Part shown: piece by piece, positions 21,623 to 33,208 of the stretch | Layout of the letters: each line of letters opens with the position of its first letter | How positions within the stretch are numbered: the first letter of the stretch is position 1 | Assembly: GCF_000499845.2 (NCBI RefSeq) | Contig: NC_023753.2 | Location: 19,900,418 to 19,964,417 of the forward strand | Direction: 5' to 3' | DNA: 64,000 nt | Source of the DNA: Phaseolus vulgaris | Taxonomy: Eukaryota; Streptophyta; Magnoliopsida; Fabales; Fabaceae | The notes under the pieces: model-generated | Seen by the model: the letters and a program-made list of their open reading frames with translations, nothing else | Databases searched by the model: none | Told to the model about the DNA's origin: nothing | Program-made: the position numbers and the translations under genes

Positions 21623-22219
21623 AAGGAAAAATTCCAGCATATAAAGCGTGCTCAAGTATTAAAGTTAAAATCCTCCTTGCCCCAGGTGCAAGTGCAGGTG
21701 ATTGGTTAGGCCCTACTTGCCCTAGGCACAAGTACTGGCACCGATCTAAGTCTTCCTCACCCCAGGTGTGAGCGCAAGCAGTTAAAGGTTTGAAAAGCCA
21801 TGGGTGCTAGTAAGACCAAGGGGGGAAAGGAAAGGTTTTGACAAAACGTCCTTACCCACTTGGCATACACCAATATTGGCCCAGTAAGACTCTTAGTCAG
21901 AAACCCTTCTCACCCTAGGAGTGAGACAGGGAATGAGCGACTCAACCCGCCAAAGGGTGATGACCTTGGGGAAAGTAAAAGGGGTTAGCGAGAAACACTT
22001 TTCCTTCCCCAAGACGAGGCATCACCTTGAGCGATCGATGTCAAAGTCCTTTATGCACTTAGCGCTAGAGCGACAGAGAAAGCTAAGTAAAGACTAAAGA
22101 GCGATCACTGATGAGTCGTCAGTAATTGGCTAGTGGTGCAAAGCAGCGCACGAGGACTGTTAAACACCAAGCTGAGGGAATAGCCAGTCGTGATCAAGTA
22201 GAAGCAAAAGAGTAAGAGG
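21623..22219. other. Element C 3' spacer
   Basis: No coding signal. It has loosely repeated phrases such as CCTCCTTGCCCCAGGTGCAA and CCCTAGGAGTGAG, which may be decayed minisatellite units. Confidence 0.5.
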
Positions 22220-22445
22220 AGCAGATCGCGCTAAGCCTAAGCTGGTTAACACTTAGTCGTGCGCAAGGTGAAAGACGAAGCTCAAGATCGCGCTAAGCCT
22301 AAGCTGGCTAACACTTAGTCGTGCGCAAAGAGTAAGAGAAGCAGATCGCGCTAAGCCTAAGCTGGTTAACACTTAGTCGTGTGCGAAAGGAAAGGTAAAG
22401 CCCAAGATCGCGCTGAACCTAAGCTAGCTAACAGTTAGTCGATCA
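22220..22445 (+). repeat. Minisatellite C, about 60 bp x 4
   Basis: Four copies of a unit with AGATCGCGCTAAGCCTAAGC and TAACACTTAGTCGTGCGC. Same position relative to genes as the B and D arrays, but unrelated sequence. Confidence 0.88.
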
Positions 22446-22611
22446 CATAAAGATAAGTGAAGATTCAAAGAAAATACAAGGGAAGAAACTTATGCAACAA
22501 AAGAAGCTCATACAAATTGAGAGTTTACATTCATAGCCAAGTCTTATACAATTCCAAAGTGCGAAGAAAGAAAAACTGTACAGAAGCTAAATTTACAGAG
22601 AAGAAAAAAGA

Positions 22612-23894
22612 TTAAGGGGCAGGAGGGATGAGCTTCCCATCTACCACTTCATGATAGATGCTGAACTGCGAGAGGTCCAGGTCCGGGAGAACGCATCTGA
22701 TTTGCTCGAGTGCTAGCTCGAATCCATCGGTAAGGGCATCAGCACCCACATTCATCAAATCAGCATTCTCCGCCTCCAGTTTCTGCTTTGAGGCCTCCGC
22801 AGCATCCCTCTCGGTGGTAATGGCAGCAAGGGAGGAGGCAGTTTCGGACAATTTGCCCACCACCTCCTCGAGTCTCTTCTCTCCAGCTGCAGCTGTTTCT
22901 TTGGCAGACTCGAGCTCCCCCAATAGCTGAGTGTTCTGTTGGCGCAGGGAGGAAGTCTCGGCCTTAAGCTCCACCACCGTGCAGTCCAAGGAGCTAACAG
23001 CTTCCCCCATCAAGATCTCTGTCTTGATGGTCTCTTAGACCTACGCTAGGTACTCCCTCCTAGCTTTCTCCACCATGCCCCGCATAAACTCCACAGATCC
23101 TTGGGCAGCTTCAAAGTCACTTCGCAGTGACTCCTTGTCATGCTCAAGATCCTTCACCCTCTTCTCCAGGGCTAGTTGCTTGCGGTGCTGGGTGGAAAAC
23201 TCCAGAGAGAGCACCACCTGCTTGGCCAGGTGCATATCCACCTCATCACCACTCCACTCGACAAGCTCCCGGTTGCTTATGAGCTGTCGAACCAGGGTGA
23301 TGACCCTGCTGAAGTTCTCGTGGGTGGCCCCAGAAGCGCTTGGGCGCGAGCTAGACCCACCACATTCAACAGCGGTGTTAGGGATTGGCAGCAGTGGTGG
23401 TGGTGCACCCCCAGCCTGGGCAGAAGCGCCCCCAGCCGGATGAGCGGATGGACCAGGTGATTGGCCTGCTGGGGGGGAAGATAGTTGTTGGGTAGTTGGA
23501 GGCAGCTGGTGGCCTGGAGAAGGAAGGTTGATGGGCTTTGTGGCAGTTTGAGCGCAGGGAGGAGGGGAAGACCCTTCCTCTACTTCCACTACCTCAACCT
23601 CGCCAGGCTGGAGGGATGAGGCCCCCTCAACCGTTGCTCTTTTCCTTTGGCGGTGAACAAGAGGAGAGCCTGAGCTCTCCTCTTCAGTTGAAGCAGTAGC
23701 AGCAGCAGAAGAGGCGGAAGCTTTCACCAGCCTTTTCCTTTTTTTCCCTGGCTCGGGGCCTTCAGCTGGCGCGACCGAGAGTGGAGGGTCCGCAATGGGC
23801 TCAGTTGTTGAGGAAGAGGAACCAGTGCCCTTGGCTCCCCTACGTTTGGCAAGCTCCAGCAGGGCCAGCTTCCTGTCTTTCCCCGTCATCGAGT
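22612..23894 (-). pseudogene. Antisense gene of C, exon 2, two nonsense codons
   Basis: Coiled-coil exon matching those of B and D in layout: short start (MTGKDRKLALLELAKRRG), basic clusters (KKRKRL, RQRKRA), a P/S/A-rich middle, coiled coil, and an end with LPDLDLS and EVVDGKLIP. It stops at 22612. Two in-frame stops, at 23041-23043 and 23035-23037, interrupt the coiled coil; the frame is otherwise preserved. Joined with exon 1 the length is 2121 bases, divisible by three, which supports the splice model even though the gene is now broken. Confidence 0.8.
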
Positions 23895-24010
23895 CTGCAT
23901 ACATGGAAAAAGGGAAGGGTTAGATGACCAAGATATGCAAGTAAGTTAAAGAACACGTAAAAGTATGCATGAAAAAGTGCAGGTATCCGAAGAAGTGCAA
24001 GGAAGGCTAC
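23895..24010 (-). other. Intron 2 of C's antisense gene (116 bp)
   Basis: Donor TATAG/GTAGCC at 24011/24010, acceptor TATGCAG ending at 23895. Phase 1, as in B, D and E. Confidence 0.7.
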
Positions 24011-24848
24011 CTATATATTTTTTCAGAGCCACCACATCAAATTCATCTTTGATGAGGCGGGCGGAGTTGTACTTGGCCCCCAGGAGCAGCCCATATAGCT
24101 CGCGCTCGTAGGGGGCCACAGCTTCGAGGTCCCTGGATTTCTTGAACTCGACTCCAGGAACCCAGTAGAGGGGGTACCCCTCGAGCAGGCTTGGACTTTG
24201 AGGGGTAGCAGATATCATGTAGAATCTGCCCTTCCAATCTTTGAAGGATTGCTGGTACAGGCCCAGGAGCACCCGTCCAGCAACCCCGTTCAGGCTCACC
24301 CAGGACCTGTCCCCAGGGTTCTTCGCTTCGAAGAAGTAAAGGAACACGTCCACGGAGGCGTTGTGCCCGAAATGACTGCAGAGGATTTGAAACGCCCGGA
24401 TGAAGGCCTAGGCATTTGGATGGAGTTGGCAGGGCGCGACGTTTAACTCCATCAGCAGCTCCTTCTCGAAGAAAGTGAAAGGGAGGCGCAGCTTTAGTCT
24501 TTTGAAAATGGCGGAGTAGATGAAGACAAAGGGCACCCCATTGGTGGCCCTGTCATCTACGCAGATGGGCATCCCTCGAGGAGGGATGCGGATTTGAATG
24601 TTGAAGTCGTTCTCCCTGTCGATGGAGCAGGAAGGCTCATCGGGGTTGTGACTTAGCAGGGACTGGAGATGGCCCTCAGGCAGTAGAGTGGAGGTTTCAG
24701 CGAGCAATGCCAGGGGAGCCCATTGGTAGACCCTGGCATTGTCGTGGTAGGAAGTAGCCACAGGCGGTGGTGGAGCTGGCGCACTCGCGGAAGGCTGTGC
24801 ACCAGAAGAAGAAGCAATGATGCGCGCAGTTTGTTTCAAGCGAGCCAT
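24011..24848 (-). pseudogene. Antisense gene of C, exon 1 (PF04195-like), one nonsense codon
   Basis: Starts at ATG 24848 (MARLKQTARIIASSS). The PF04195-like core is clear: FTFFEKELLMELNVAPCQLH, then DVFLYFFEAKNPGDRSWVSL and LGLYQQSFKDWKGRFY. A TAG at 24408-24410 (residue 147) replaces what is Trp in the other copies, in the PNSWAF segment. So the gene is inactive unless read through. Confidence 0.85.
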
Positions 24849-24858
24849 CGTGAGATAG

Positions 24859-25126
24859 CTGCAAATGGAGGAAAAACGAAAAGGTCAGAATAAATGGGAG
24901 AAGAAGGAATGATGAATGTTTCGGTGAAAACAGAAAAGAGAAAGGAAAGGGAGATGCCCAGATGAAAAGAAGAAGAAGAAGAAGCAGAAGCCAGAGTAAG
25001 AGCCTGAAAAAACCCTAGCGTGGGTTCGAGAGAGGGAAATGGAGAAGATGAATGCATGATAACTAGAATGATAAATGCAATCGGTAAAGATGACCAAAAA
25101 GGGGCCAGGGAAAAGAAAAACCGTAC
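24859..25126 (-). other. 5' UTR intron of C's antisense gene (268 bp)
   Basis: Donor CAAAG/GTACGG and acceptor ATTTGCAG ten bases before the ATG. Counterpart of the 5' UTR introns in B, D and E. Confidence 0.6.
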
Positions 25127-25312
25127 CTTTGAATGATCACAAGAGATTGTGAAGCAGAGAATTTGAAGAAAGATGGGTGCGCAGAAGAGAAGTTCGCAGA
25201 GAGTCTGGGAGTTGAATGAAGAAGATGAAGGAACAGTGGAAGGGCGCGCCAATTTGAATAAGAGAAGCGCTAGCGACGCGCAGCGCTGGCCGTTGATGGG
25301 TCCACGTGTCAC

Positions 25313-25389
25313 GAGATTAAGAGAAGAAGCCCAAACGTTGAAGAAGTAGCACGTGAGGTGGCACGTGAGGCGGCCCCACTTGCCACGTG
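25313..25389 (-). promoter_or_regulatory. Four G-boxes upstream of C's antisense gene
   Basis: CACGTG at 25313, 25350, 25362 and 25384, all within 77 bp and 465-540 bp before the ATG. G-boxes bind plant bZIP and bHLH factors. The cluster lies between the 5' UTR intron and the PPT, where an antisense promoter is expected. Confidence 0.55.
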
Positions 25390-25440
25390 GACTGGGGGCA
25401 CGACCACTTAGTCTCTTCGCTGAGAACGAGTTCTCGACTC

Positions 25441-25456
25441 GAGACTGGGGGGCTTG
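25441..25456 (+). promoter_or_regulatory. Polypurine tract of element C
   Basis: GAGACTGGGGGGCTTG directly before the 3' LTR. Confidence 0.85.
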
Positions 25457-26648
25457 TGATCCGATCGGTCATCGGTAGTCGATGACGTCAGCAGCAGAGA
25501 ACCACGTGGACCACTCGAAGGGTGACACGTGGACCAGGTGGCAGAGAGGTCGGGGGGACGATCGCCAAGAGAGGTGATCGGTGGTCAGTAACCAAGTTAC
25601 CACCGACAGATCAGGCGGCAGAGAGGTCGGGGGATAGATCACCCAGAATGGTGATCGGTGGTCAGTAGCCAAGTGACCACCAGCAGACCAGTTCCCAGAC
25701 TCGCGCCTGGAGGCAGAGCGCGATAAGCGAATAAACACTGATCAGTCATCGGGTGTATTGTCATCGGGGTTTCGTGTTACACGCAGTTAAACTGGGACTA
25801 AGGTTCCCAGCGAGAGCGTTACGCATGGACCTCGCATGAGCACACCTCAAGGAATCATGCACGAGAGTGGCCTGAGGGAACTAGTAAGCCAGTCGGTGAT
25901 TGGTGATTCCCTCAACCCATTACGTGCGTGGCATCGTGAAGGGTAAGTCGCCTACGCAGAGAGTAACGTTCGGTGAGTGTGCCTAGACCAGCCACACCCG
26001 ACGTTCTCCTAAGAGTATGCGATTTACCCAGATAAGAGAAGCATCCTAAGTTACTCCGCAAGGGCGTAACTTAGGCACACAAAGAGAGGCGCTAGAGCCC
26101 TTCCAGTAAGTGACACGTGTGTGGTTAGATGTGAGTTGTAGGCCTCCACGTGTCATCATCTGAGAGGGGTGCGGTCCAGACAAAAGGGCACTCCGTACCA
26201 CTAAAGGTACAGACAGGCGCAGACATGCGCAGACTCTCACGCTCCCCATTGCTGATTCTGAAGGTACGCTTTCTCTGAAAAGCATAACAGGGTTCTGACA
26301 CATGCCAGAAAAGCATAACAGAATTCTGTTATGCCCAGAAGTAGGGAAAGAGAGATAAAAGAGAGAATCAGAGTGAGGGTGAAGGAAGAGAAAAAGAGAG
26401 ACGAAAAACAGAGTGCAAGTTTTTCTCACACACATTATTAGTTTCCAGTTTCTGGTGGTTCTGTTGGACTAACTTGATCGTCGGAGTGCAAACGGCCGCT
26501 AGAGGCGCCGTCTGTGTGTTTTGCAGGTCACATTTGAAGACATCCGAGAGAAAGTTCGGAGGGTGATTCTGCAGGAGACGCAGTCGTGTAGACAGGGCAG
26601 AGAGTGCTACGAAGCGATTCGTCCACGTTCGAGTTGCCGGCAGGATCA
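25457..26648 (+). repeat. Element C 3' LTR
   Basis: 1192 bp, almost identical to the 5' LTR. U5 motif at about 26471-26509. Confidence 0.95.
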
Positions 26649-28999
26649 AAAGGTCTAAGAACATGATGCATGAGGCGCATGAAGGTACTTGGTGCATTAG
26701 TTAGACCAAAAGGCATAACTAACCACTCATATAAACCAAAGTTAGTCTTAAAAGCCGTCTTCCATTCATCACCCGGTTTGATACGGATTTGATTGTAGCC
26801 GCTTTTAAGATCAATCTTTGAAAAGATTTTTGAACCATGTAATTCATCCAACAAATCATCTAGTCTAGGTATGGGATGCCTATACTTAATTGTTATGTTA
26901 TTCATGGCCCTACAATCCGAACACATTCGCCATGTGCCATCCTTTTTTGGCACTAAGATGATAGGCATAGCACAAGGACTCATGCTATCTTGCACCCACC
27001 CTTTCTCAATCAAAGCCTCAACTTGTTGGCGAATTTCCTTGGTTTCACTTGGATTGGTCCTATATGCTGGACGGTTTGGTAAAGAAGAGCCCGGTATCAA
27101 ATCAATTTGGTGCTCAATCCCTCTCAAAGGTGGAAGTCCATTTGGAGGATCTTGAAACACATCTTGAAACTCTTCTACCAAATTTTCCAAGCAATGAGGA
27201 CTATCAACAAGTGATTCTACTCTAAGAGTTCTAGGGATGGCTAAGAAAAGAGGATGATGAGCCACTATTTCCCTTTCAATGTCACGCCTAGACACAAGGA
27301 GTGTAGGCTTAGAACTCTTATCTTTTTTATCTTTTTCACTCTCCCTCTTTTTCTTCATGATAACTTGGTCCTCATGGACTTCTCTTTGAGAGAGAGATTT
27401 TAAAGTAATCTTGTGACCATGGAATTCAAAAGAAAGTTTGTTGGTAAAGCCATCATGTAAAACTTTTCTATCAAATTGACAAGGCCTTCCCAAAAGAACA
27501 TGAGTGGCTTCCATGGGCACAACATCACATAATACCTCATCTTTGTATTTTCCAATGGAGAAATGGATGAGGACTTGTTTATTGACAACTATTTCTCCTA
27601 CTTCACTAAGCCATTGTAATTTGTAGGGCTTTGTATGAGAGATAGTAGGCAATCCAAGCTTATCTACTACTCTTGTACTAGCCACATTTGCACAACTACC
27701 CCCATCCACTATCAAAGAGCAAATGTTGTTTTGAAAAAGACATCTTGTATGGAAAATATTTTCCCTTTGACTTTCATCAAAAGGTTGTGAAACTTGTCCA
27801 AGAAGTCTTCTCACAACTAACAAATCCCCTTCTAGTGGACATTCACTCTCTTCCTCACTAGATGCACTAGAATGCAATGAATGTTTAGGAGAATCCGAAT
27901 CATGCTCACTCACTACAATGCCTTCATGCATGTACATACTTCGTTTGGAAGGGCAATTAGCAGCTATATGACCATAACCCATGCATTTAAAACATTTAGT
28001 ATTAGACGTTCTAGTGGGTGATTTAGGCCTAGAGGTAGATGGCTTAGTTTCCTTGGGTTTGAAAGAAGACTCTTTGGAAGGAAATTTAGAAAAAGACTTT
28101 TTTTTTCTCCAAGACTTGTTGTAGTAACCATCATTGGGAGCATTTTTGAAAGAATTTTTCTTAGCAATTTGGGCTTCCACTTTCATTGCAAGATGAACTA
28201 AAGAACCCAATGATGAATACTCTTGTAACTCAACAATGTCTTGAATATCCTTCCTAAGTCCACTCACAAACCTAGCAATCATAGCTTCCTCACTTTCTTC
28301 TAATTCAATTTTAAGCACAAGCGTCTCTAGCTCCTTATAATATTCATCCACATTTAGCGTGCCTTGTTGAAACCTTTGGAGTCTCAACATGAGGTCTTTC
28401 CTAAAATGTGGGGGCACAAATCTAGCGCGCATGTGATACTTTAAAGAGTTCCAAGAGTCCACGGAAGGACCCTTGTGATAGGTAATGTCCTTTACAATAC
28501 CATGCCACCATTTCATGGCATAATCACTAAACTCTAGGGTGGCTAGCTTAAGCTTATGCTCATCTTGGATCTCATGGATCTCAAATATTTGTTCACACTT
28601 AGCCTCCCAATCTAAATATACATTAGGATCACTAGAGCCATTAAAACAAGGAAGCTTGACCGAAGGAAGCCTAGACTTTGCATCTTGATAGAAGCCATTG
28701 CCGTAGTGATGTCTTTCTCCTTGATGATGAGGTCTTTGTCCATGAAATTGTGGTGGAGTCCTCCTTCTCCTATGCTCTTCTTCACGGCCAAAATCATTTG
28801 AAGAGGCTCTTGAAGATGGTCTATGAGAATGATGCCCATCATGGATAGAAGGAGAAGGCCTAGCTTGTTGGACCTCCATCTTTTGCATCTTCTCTTCCAA
28901 GCGTCTAATAGTTCTTTGTGCTTCATGTAATTCACCAAGGATTGAAGCTTTGGAAGGAGAATTCTGCTTGTAGGATGCATCACTTGAAAAGCCAGCCAT
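26649..28999 (-). pseudogene. Element A gag, protease and start of reverse transcriptase
   Basis: First gag-pol piece. I prefer the ATG at 28999 (MAGFSSDASYKQ); the frame is open from 29044 but with an unrelated hydrophobic head. Gag core: VYLDWEAKCEQIFEIHE, MKWWHGIVK and IARFVSGLRKDIQDIVELQ, then a normal CCHC knuckle (CFKCMGYGHIAANC). Protease: IVDGGSCANVAS. RT runs through WRMCSDCRAMNNITIKYRHP and MPFGLTNAPSTF and is cut at the H-V-L-R-P-F segment by C. No stop in this piece. The open frame to 26528 is only read-through into C's LTR. Confidence 0.92.
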
Positions 29000-30191
29000 T
29001 TGTAATTCAAAAACAGCAAACACACAAAACAGCAAACAAGTCAAGAAACAAAATTAGTAAAAACAGTGAGTGTTTTAAGCAAAAATGTCGAAGTCAATTG
29101 AGGCAGAAAATAGGTCACTCTCAAAGAAATAATGTCCTTGCACCAATCTGATCTTGAGGCCTTGGAATCCTCAAATGAAAGATGTCAAAGCAAGCACACC
29201 AATCTCAAAGCCAACCACCACAAAACCAATGAAGCAATAAAGACAAACAAGAAAAAGTATAAGCAAAGAAAGGCTAGAACAAAAGGAAAACTAGATGTTT
29301 GACAAACTCGAAGATTAATGAACAAAAGACAAGCAAGAAAATTAAAGAACTCAATGAGAAAGTAGGCACACAAAAGAAAACTTAAGGAAAAGCACTAGAG
29401 TAGATGAAGAAAACAAAAATTTAGCTACTGGAAAATATTTTTTTATGCAAATTGTGCTTGATGTTCACTGATTTAACTGGAATGATATAGAGCGAACTGG
29501 ATTATGAAATTTAAACCACAGAAACTTCAAGATGTTAAATCAATAATGGCACTGGAATCACTTAAAAACAGTAAGCCAATTAATTGAGATAAAGTTTTTA
29601 AAATCGCTGCCAGATTACCGTATTCTTTTCGGGAGAATTGTACACTTTTTTTATTTTATTTATCATTTTTTGTCTACTCTTTTCTAACACTTTGAATATC
29701 ACAAATCCAGAATTTCAGAATTTTCCAGTGAGTAAATAAATTGCAATAAGGAAAAACAGTAAGCACGTTTTCAGAAACAGAGGAATCCTAATAGAAATGA
29801 AAAACAGAATTATGAACTAGCAAAGACATAATGGAAAATGATGTATAGGAACTTGTATAGGTCTAGAATACAAGTATGAACTCAATTCTAAAACAGAAAA
29901 TGCACAAAGGATCAATATCAAATTCAGAAAAATTATATGACACTAAAGCAAGAAACAACAAAAGCAATAAAAGTACTACAAGAAGTGATGACAATTATGG
30001 AAAAACAAGACTAAGACAAAACTTGTATGGATTCAAAAAGGAAAATACTCAAACATATGATAGGCAAAAGAATTAAAACAACAAGCAAACTCAAATAAGC
30101 CTAAAAACAGAACCATAAATTGCAAGAAATTAAAAGAGCTCTTGAAATAAAGTGCTACACAACTCAACAATTAAACAAGAACACACCTAAA
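29000..30191 (-). other. Element A long untranslated leader
   Basis: About 1.2 kb between PBS and gag start, A/T-rich with many stops in all frames. The only open stretch above 60 codons on the plus strand (29876-30076) is lysine- and asparagine-rich and looks like chance. No coding signal seen. Confidence 0.6.
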
Positions 30192-30203
30192 CTCATGATA
30201 CCA
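30192..30203 (-). promoter_or_regulatory. tRNA-Met-type primer-binding site of element A
   Basis: TGGTATCATGAG on the minus strand, two bases inside the LTR end. The first seven or eight bases match the initiator-tRNA-Met PBS common in plant LTR elements. Confidence 0.75.
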
Positions 30204-30205
30204 CA

Positions 30206-30966
30206 TGATGTGATTCCAATAGCAAAGAAGAGAATGATTCTTGACATTCTTAGGAATCAACTTGAGTTGGACAATTGTTAGGCACTTTTTCTTAGAATTG
30301 GATCAATGTTCTAAGTCAAGAACTCACCAAAACTAGCACCAAATCCAAACTCATATGGAAGTTCCTCATATTGTCAAATTGAACCAACAAAAAGAGGTAA
30401 AAATCAAAAGTACCGAATAGAACTGAATAAGAACCAATATGAACCGAACAAAATGAATTTAAAGGCAAGAGAACTGAAAAGGATTGCTGGAAAATAAGAA
30501 CAGCCGAACCACAAACTCAAGAACACAAGACAAAATTTCAAGGAAACAAGCTTAAACATGAACAATTGAAAGAGAAGGAAGGAAGGAGAGGAGAAAGCTC
30601 ATGAAGATGGATGTATGGTTGGATGATCACGCCACTAGAAGGATGGAGACTCCTAGATGAGTGTGCAAGCCGCCACTTGAGGTAACCATGGAACCATCAA
30701 GATAAGACTAGTGAAGAAGGCTCAAAGCTCTCCAATGCTCTCTCAAAATTTGAGTATAGTTTCTTTAGTCTAAATTCAAATCTGAAATGTACAAGGGAAG
30801 CACCTATATTTATAGCCTAGAGGTGCTGAAAATCAAACTAAAAGAATTCAAAATTCCCTCCTAATGCTCACTAGAACCGGCGCCTAAAAACAAGCATAAG
30901 GAAGGTGTGACCTCTTCCTTCAGTTTAGCACCTCCTTATTTACTCCTACACCTATCTACTAACGCA
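30206..30966 (-). repeat. Element A 5' LTR (761 bp)
   Basis: On the minus strand it starts TGCGTTAGTAG and ends GGAATCACATCA. TATA box at about 30803-30815 (minus). The reverse complement of this LTR closely resembles the 3' LTR of H (61972-62708). The flank beyond 30966 is not host DNA but a PPT and internal sequence of the same family. Confidence 0.88.
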
Positions 30967-31226
30967 TCCCCCCTTCTAAAGCTCCTAACTAAAGACTAAA
31001 AGATGCTATAACAATAGAGGTTTCTAATGTTTCCCTCTAAGCACCTTCAACGAAAGAAATTACAAAAAGAGAAAATAATTGTCCCCTAGCTCCTAAAGCT
31101 TTGAACATGCTTCTTGTAAGCCTTTGAGGTGGGCTTTGACCTCCATGGACGTCCTCTATTTGTGCCTCTACCTCTTCTTGATCTTGTTGATTGGCCTTTA
31201 TGTCCACTTGAGCTTGATCTCCATCA
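30967..31226 (-). mobile_element. Remnant of a second copy of element A
   Basis: Matches bases 262-527 of this window closely, that is, the PPT and the last part of the integrase tail. It ends abruptly at 31226, where fragment F begins. So the LTR at 30206-30966 is shared by two internal regions in tandem, as left by recombination between LTRs. Confidence 0.8.
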
Positions 31227-31350
31227 GAAATAGACCTCTAAGGCACAACTTTGTGCTAGAACTTAAAGACCTCATCGTTGTGCCCAACATAACTGACAGG
31301 TTGAGGCCACCGGTTAAGTCTGACAAGATACTGGGACCTCACAAGGAATC
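31227..31350 (+). pseudogene. Fragment F, left part: Tat gag C-terminus
   Basis: Encodes RPLRHNFVLELKDLIVVPN and a stretch ending LGPHKES, like the gag region before the knuckle in E. The last five bases are the target site GAATC, duplicated at 56530-56534, where the frame continues into the knuckle. Confidence 0.85.
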
Positions 31351-31828
31351 TGTTCCGTCCGGTTGACCGGGACGTCTTCGTGCACGACCTCAACAGTCAG
31401 CTGGGGACTCCTTCCCGCTGGTTGCCCGTGGATTCCTGCAAAAAAGAGGACAAAGAGGCGCCCTAGCGGCCGTGTGCACTCCGACGCTCAAGTCAGCCAG
31501 CAAGAAACACCAAAAAACTGTCCACCCACGTATCTGAGCGCCGCGTATGGCCCTCTGAGGGTGGTAAAAGAAATGTGTATATGTGTGTGTGTTGTCTCCT
31601 TCAGGCAAAAATATTCTCCAGTCACTTGTACGTAACCTTAAAGCACGGGTAAGCAACCAAAGAGTTTCTCCTAAATTTGCCAAAGGTTCCAACCCCTTTT
31701 CCGACATTCTCAGCGCTATTTAAACTGTCCCCAGCATTTAAAGCGCCTTTAATCTCAAACGTAACGCACTCATTAAAGCGCTTAATTACGAAACGTAGCG
31801 CATTTAAGACGTTGAAACGGTTGGGAGC
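31351..31828 (-). repeat. Element E 3' LTR, outer part
   Basis: Matches 55388-55857 except for a 9-bp insert (ACAAAGAGG region) near 31449 and a few substitutions. The U5 motif (reverse complement of GGAGTGCACACGGCCGC) is at 31457-31496. It ends at D's target site GGAGC. Confidence 0.95.
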
Positions 31829-32620
31829 TGATCCTGCCTGTTGACCGGAGCGCTGGAGAATGCCTCGTCAAAGGATCGACGTGCGCGCCGCTTCTCACTT
31901 CCGTTCCTCCTCTGGATCTATCTCAAGAACCTGCAAAGAAACGATACGGCGCCGCTGCGGCCGATCGCACTCCGACGCTCAAGTCAGTGGCGGTATCACC
32001 AAATACTAAGAACTGGAACCGTGCAAATCTCTCTCACAAACAGCTCTGTCTCTCGCAAGCGTAAAGTGTATGAACTGAACGTGCGTACCTTAGGAAATCT
32101 GTTAGGAACTCTTATATACCTGGTGATTTTCTCTCTCCTGGCAGTTACTGACTTGGACACGTGGCTCGTATCCAACCGTACACGTGCCATCATCTGGAGG
32201 CTCCCTGACTTGGCGCTACTTCTACTCTCATTTTGGCTAAGTTACCTATGCATGGTGCTGCCCAGTGCATAGCTAACTCAGGAGTGCGATCCCTACTGAA
32301 ACTGGCGAGGTAGGGCCTTCATACACCTTCCCTGTGGTCTCGCCGGCCGCCTTCATAATCTGCTTTTCCTTTAACTTCGGCGATGTGCTTGTTCTGGCGA
32401 TCTCCGACTGCCTGGTCGCCTGAGTCTGCATCTGGCGACTTCGTCCTCCACCTGGCGATCGCCTATTCTGGTAAGCTAGAGATCGGAACACGCCAACTTA
32501 ACTATGGGCGACTACACGTGCCTCCTGACTTCCTTCTCAACTGTCAACCTGGCGCCTTGTCAACACGCCTACACTGTAACAGGATGCCACGTCATCGCAT
32601 CCGGCCACCAGGGCGGTACA
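31829..32620 (-). repeat. Element D 3' LTR
   Basis: 792 bp; minus-strand start TGTACCGCCC, end GGCAGGATCA. TATA (GGTATATAAG, minus) near 32111-32120. U5 motif at 31948-31987. Open frames across it (for example 31841-32272) are repeated in the other LTR and not gene-like. Confidence 0.95.
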
Positions 32621-32639
32621 CAAGCCCCCCAGTCTTAAG
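32621..32639 (-). promoter_or_regulatory. Polypurine tract of element D
   Basis: CTTAAGACTGGGGGGCTTG on the minus strand, directly before the LTR. Confidence 0.85.
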
Positions 32640-32975
32640 CGAAGACTTGTCTAGCGAAAAGACTGAAAAAGCCTTCGTTAACACCGGTCTACGTGGCATG
32701 GGCGCAGAATTCCAAGCGGTAGTACTTTCTGCTGCTCTGACGCTCCACCAAACTCTTCGCGCATCATTTGACACGTGGCTCTCATCAACGGCCATCTTCA
32801 TCTGTCGTTAGCGCTTTCCCAAACCGTTCGAAAACCCTTAAACCCCTTACGCTCCTACTGTTCCATCACTTTCTTCACACTTGCATACACTCTCCTTCTC
32901 TTCTGCGAAAGCTCTCGACGTTCCTCGACGCTCTAGATCACCAACTCCCCTTAACATTCTCCCGATCATCGAAAG
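32640..32975 (+). promoter_or_regulatory. Putative antisense-gene promoter and untranslated exon of D
   Basis: G-box CACGTG at 32772 (445 bp before the ATG), then a C/T-rich stretch ending in GAAAG at a splice donor. The layout matches that of B base for base over much of its length. No clear TATA box. Confidence 0.5.
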
Positions 32976-33208
32976 GTAACTACTTTCCTTCATCTGCTGG
33001 GTTTTCTTGCATTTTCACCGATTTGCATCATCCTATAACTGTCTGGTGCATACGTTGTGGGCTGTTTTTCCATTTCTCCTTCTGCGTGACTTAGGGCTTT
33101 GCCGATTGTCGCAACGAACTCACATTCGTTCGTCTTTCACCTTCCATTCATGATTGAGTCAGCCTTCGTAACCCTCCTGATCATTTTTCCTTCCTCCTTC
33201 GTTTGCAG
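32976..33208 (+). other. 5' UTR intron of D's antisense gene (233 bp)
   Basis: Donor GAAAG/GTAACT, acceptor CGTTTGCAG, eight bases before the ATG. Same length as B's. Confidence 0.65.

Larger units (their letters stand above)
14818..26648 (+). mobile_element. Element C: Tat-lineage Ty3/gypsy with antisense gene
   Basis: Flanked by AAAGG at 14813-14817 and 26649-26653. LTRs are 1191 and 1192 bp with ends TGATCC and GGATCA. I count about six substitutions and one single-base gap between them, so it is young. It carries gag-pol on the plus strand, a repeat array, then an antisense two-exon gene. Its family differs from B/D and E, but the PBS, PPT, post-pol motif and U5 motif are shared. Confidence 0.95.
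1..30966 (-). mobile_element. Element A: Ty3/gypsy chromovirus, CRM-like, split by B and C
   Basis: Minus-strand element whose coding pieces lie at 26649-28999 (gag, protease, start of RT), 14053-14812 (RT, RNase H) and 332-1850 (integrase, tail). The breaks coincide exactly with the target duplications of C (AAAGG) and B (CTTGT). The 5' LTR is 30206-30966 with a tRNA-Met-type PBS; the 3' LTR runs off the window at base 1. The protease motif DGGSC, the gag type and the tail ending near an LTRSMFKALG motif resemble the CRM clade as I recall it; the clade call is moderate confidence. Because B and C sit inside it, A is older than both. Over the 261 bp of LTR visible at both ends I count about seven differences. 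Confidence 0.85.

Noticed and set aside
29876..30076. 66-residue plus-strand frame in element A's leader
   Set aside because: Lysine- and asparagine-rich composition expected from A-rich DNA; no other sign of a gene.
31841..32272. 143-residue frame repeated at 43068-43499
   Set aside because: Lies in both LTRs of D, with no recognisable domain.
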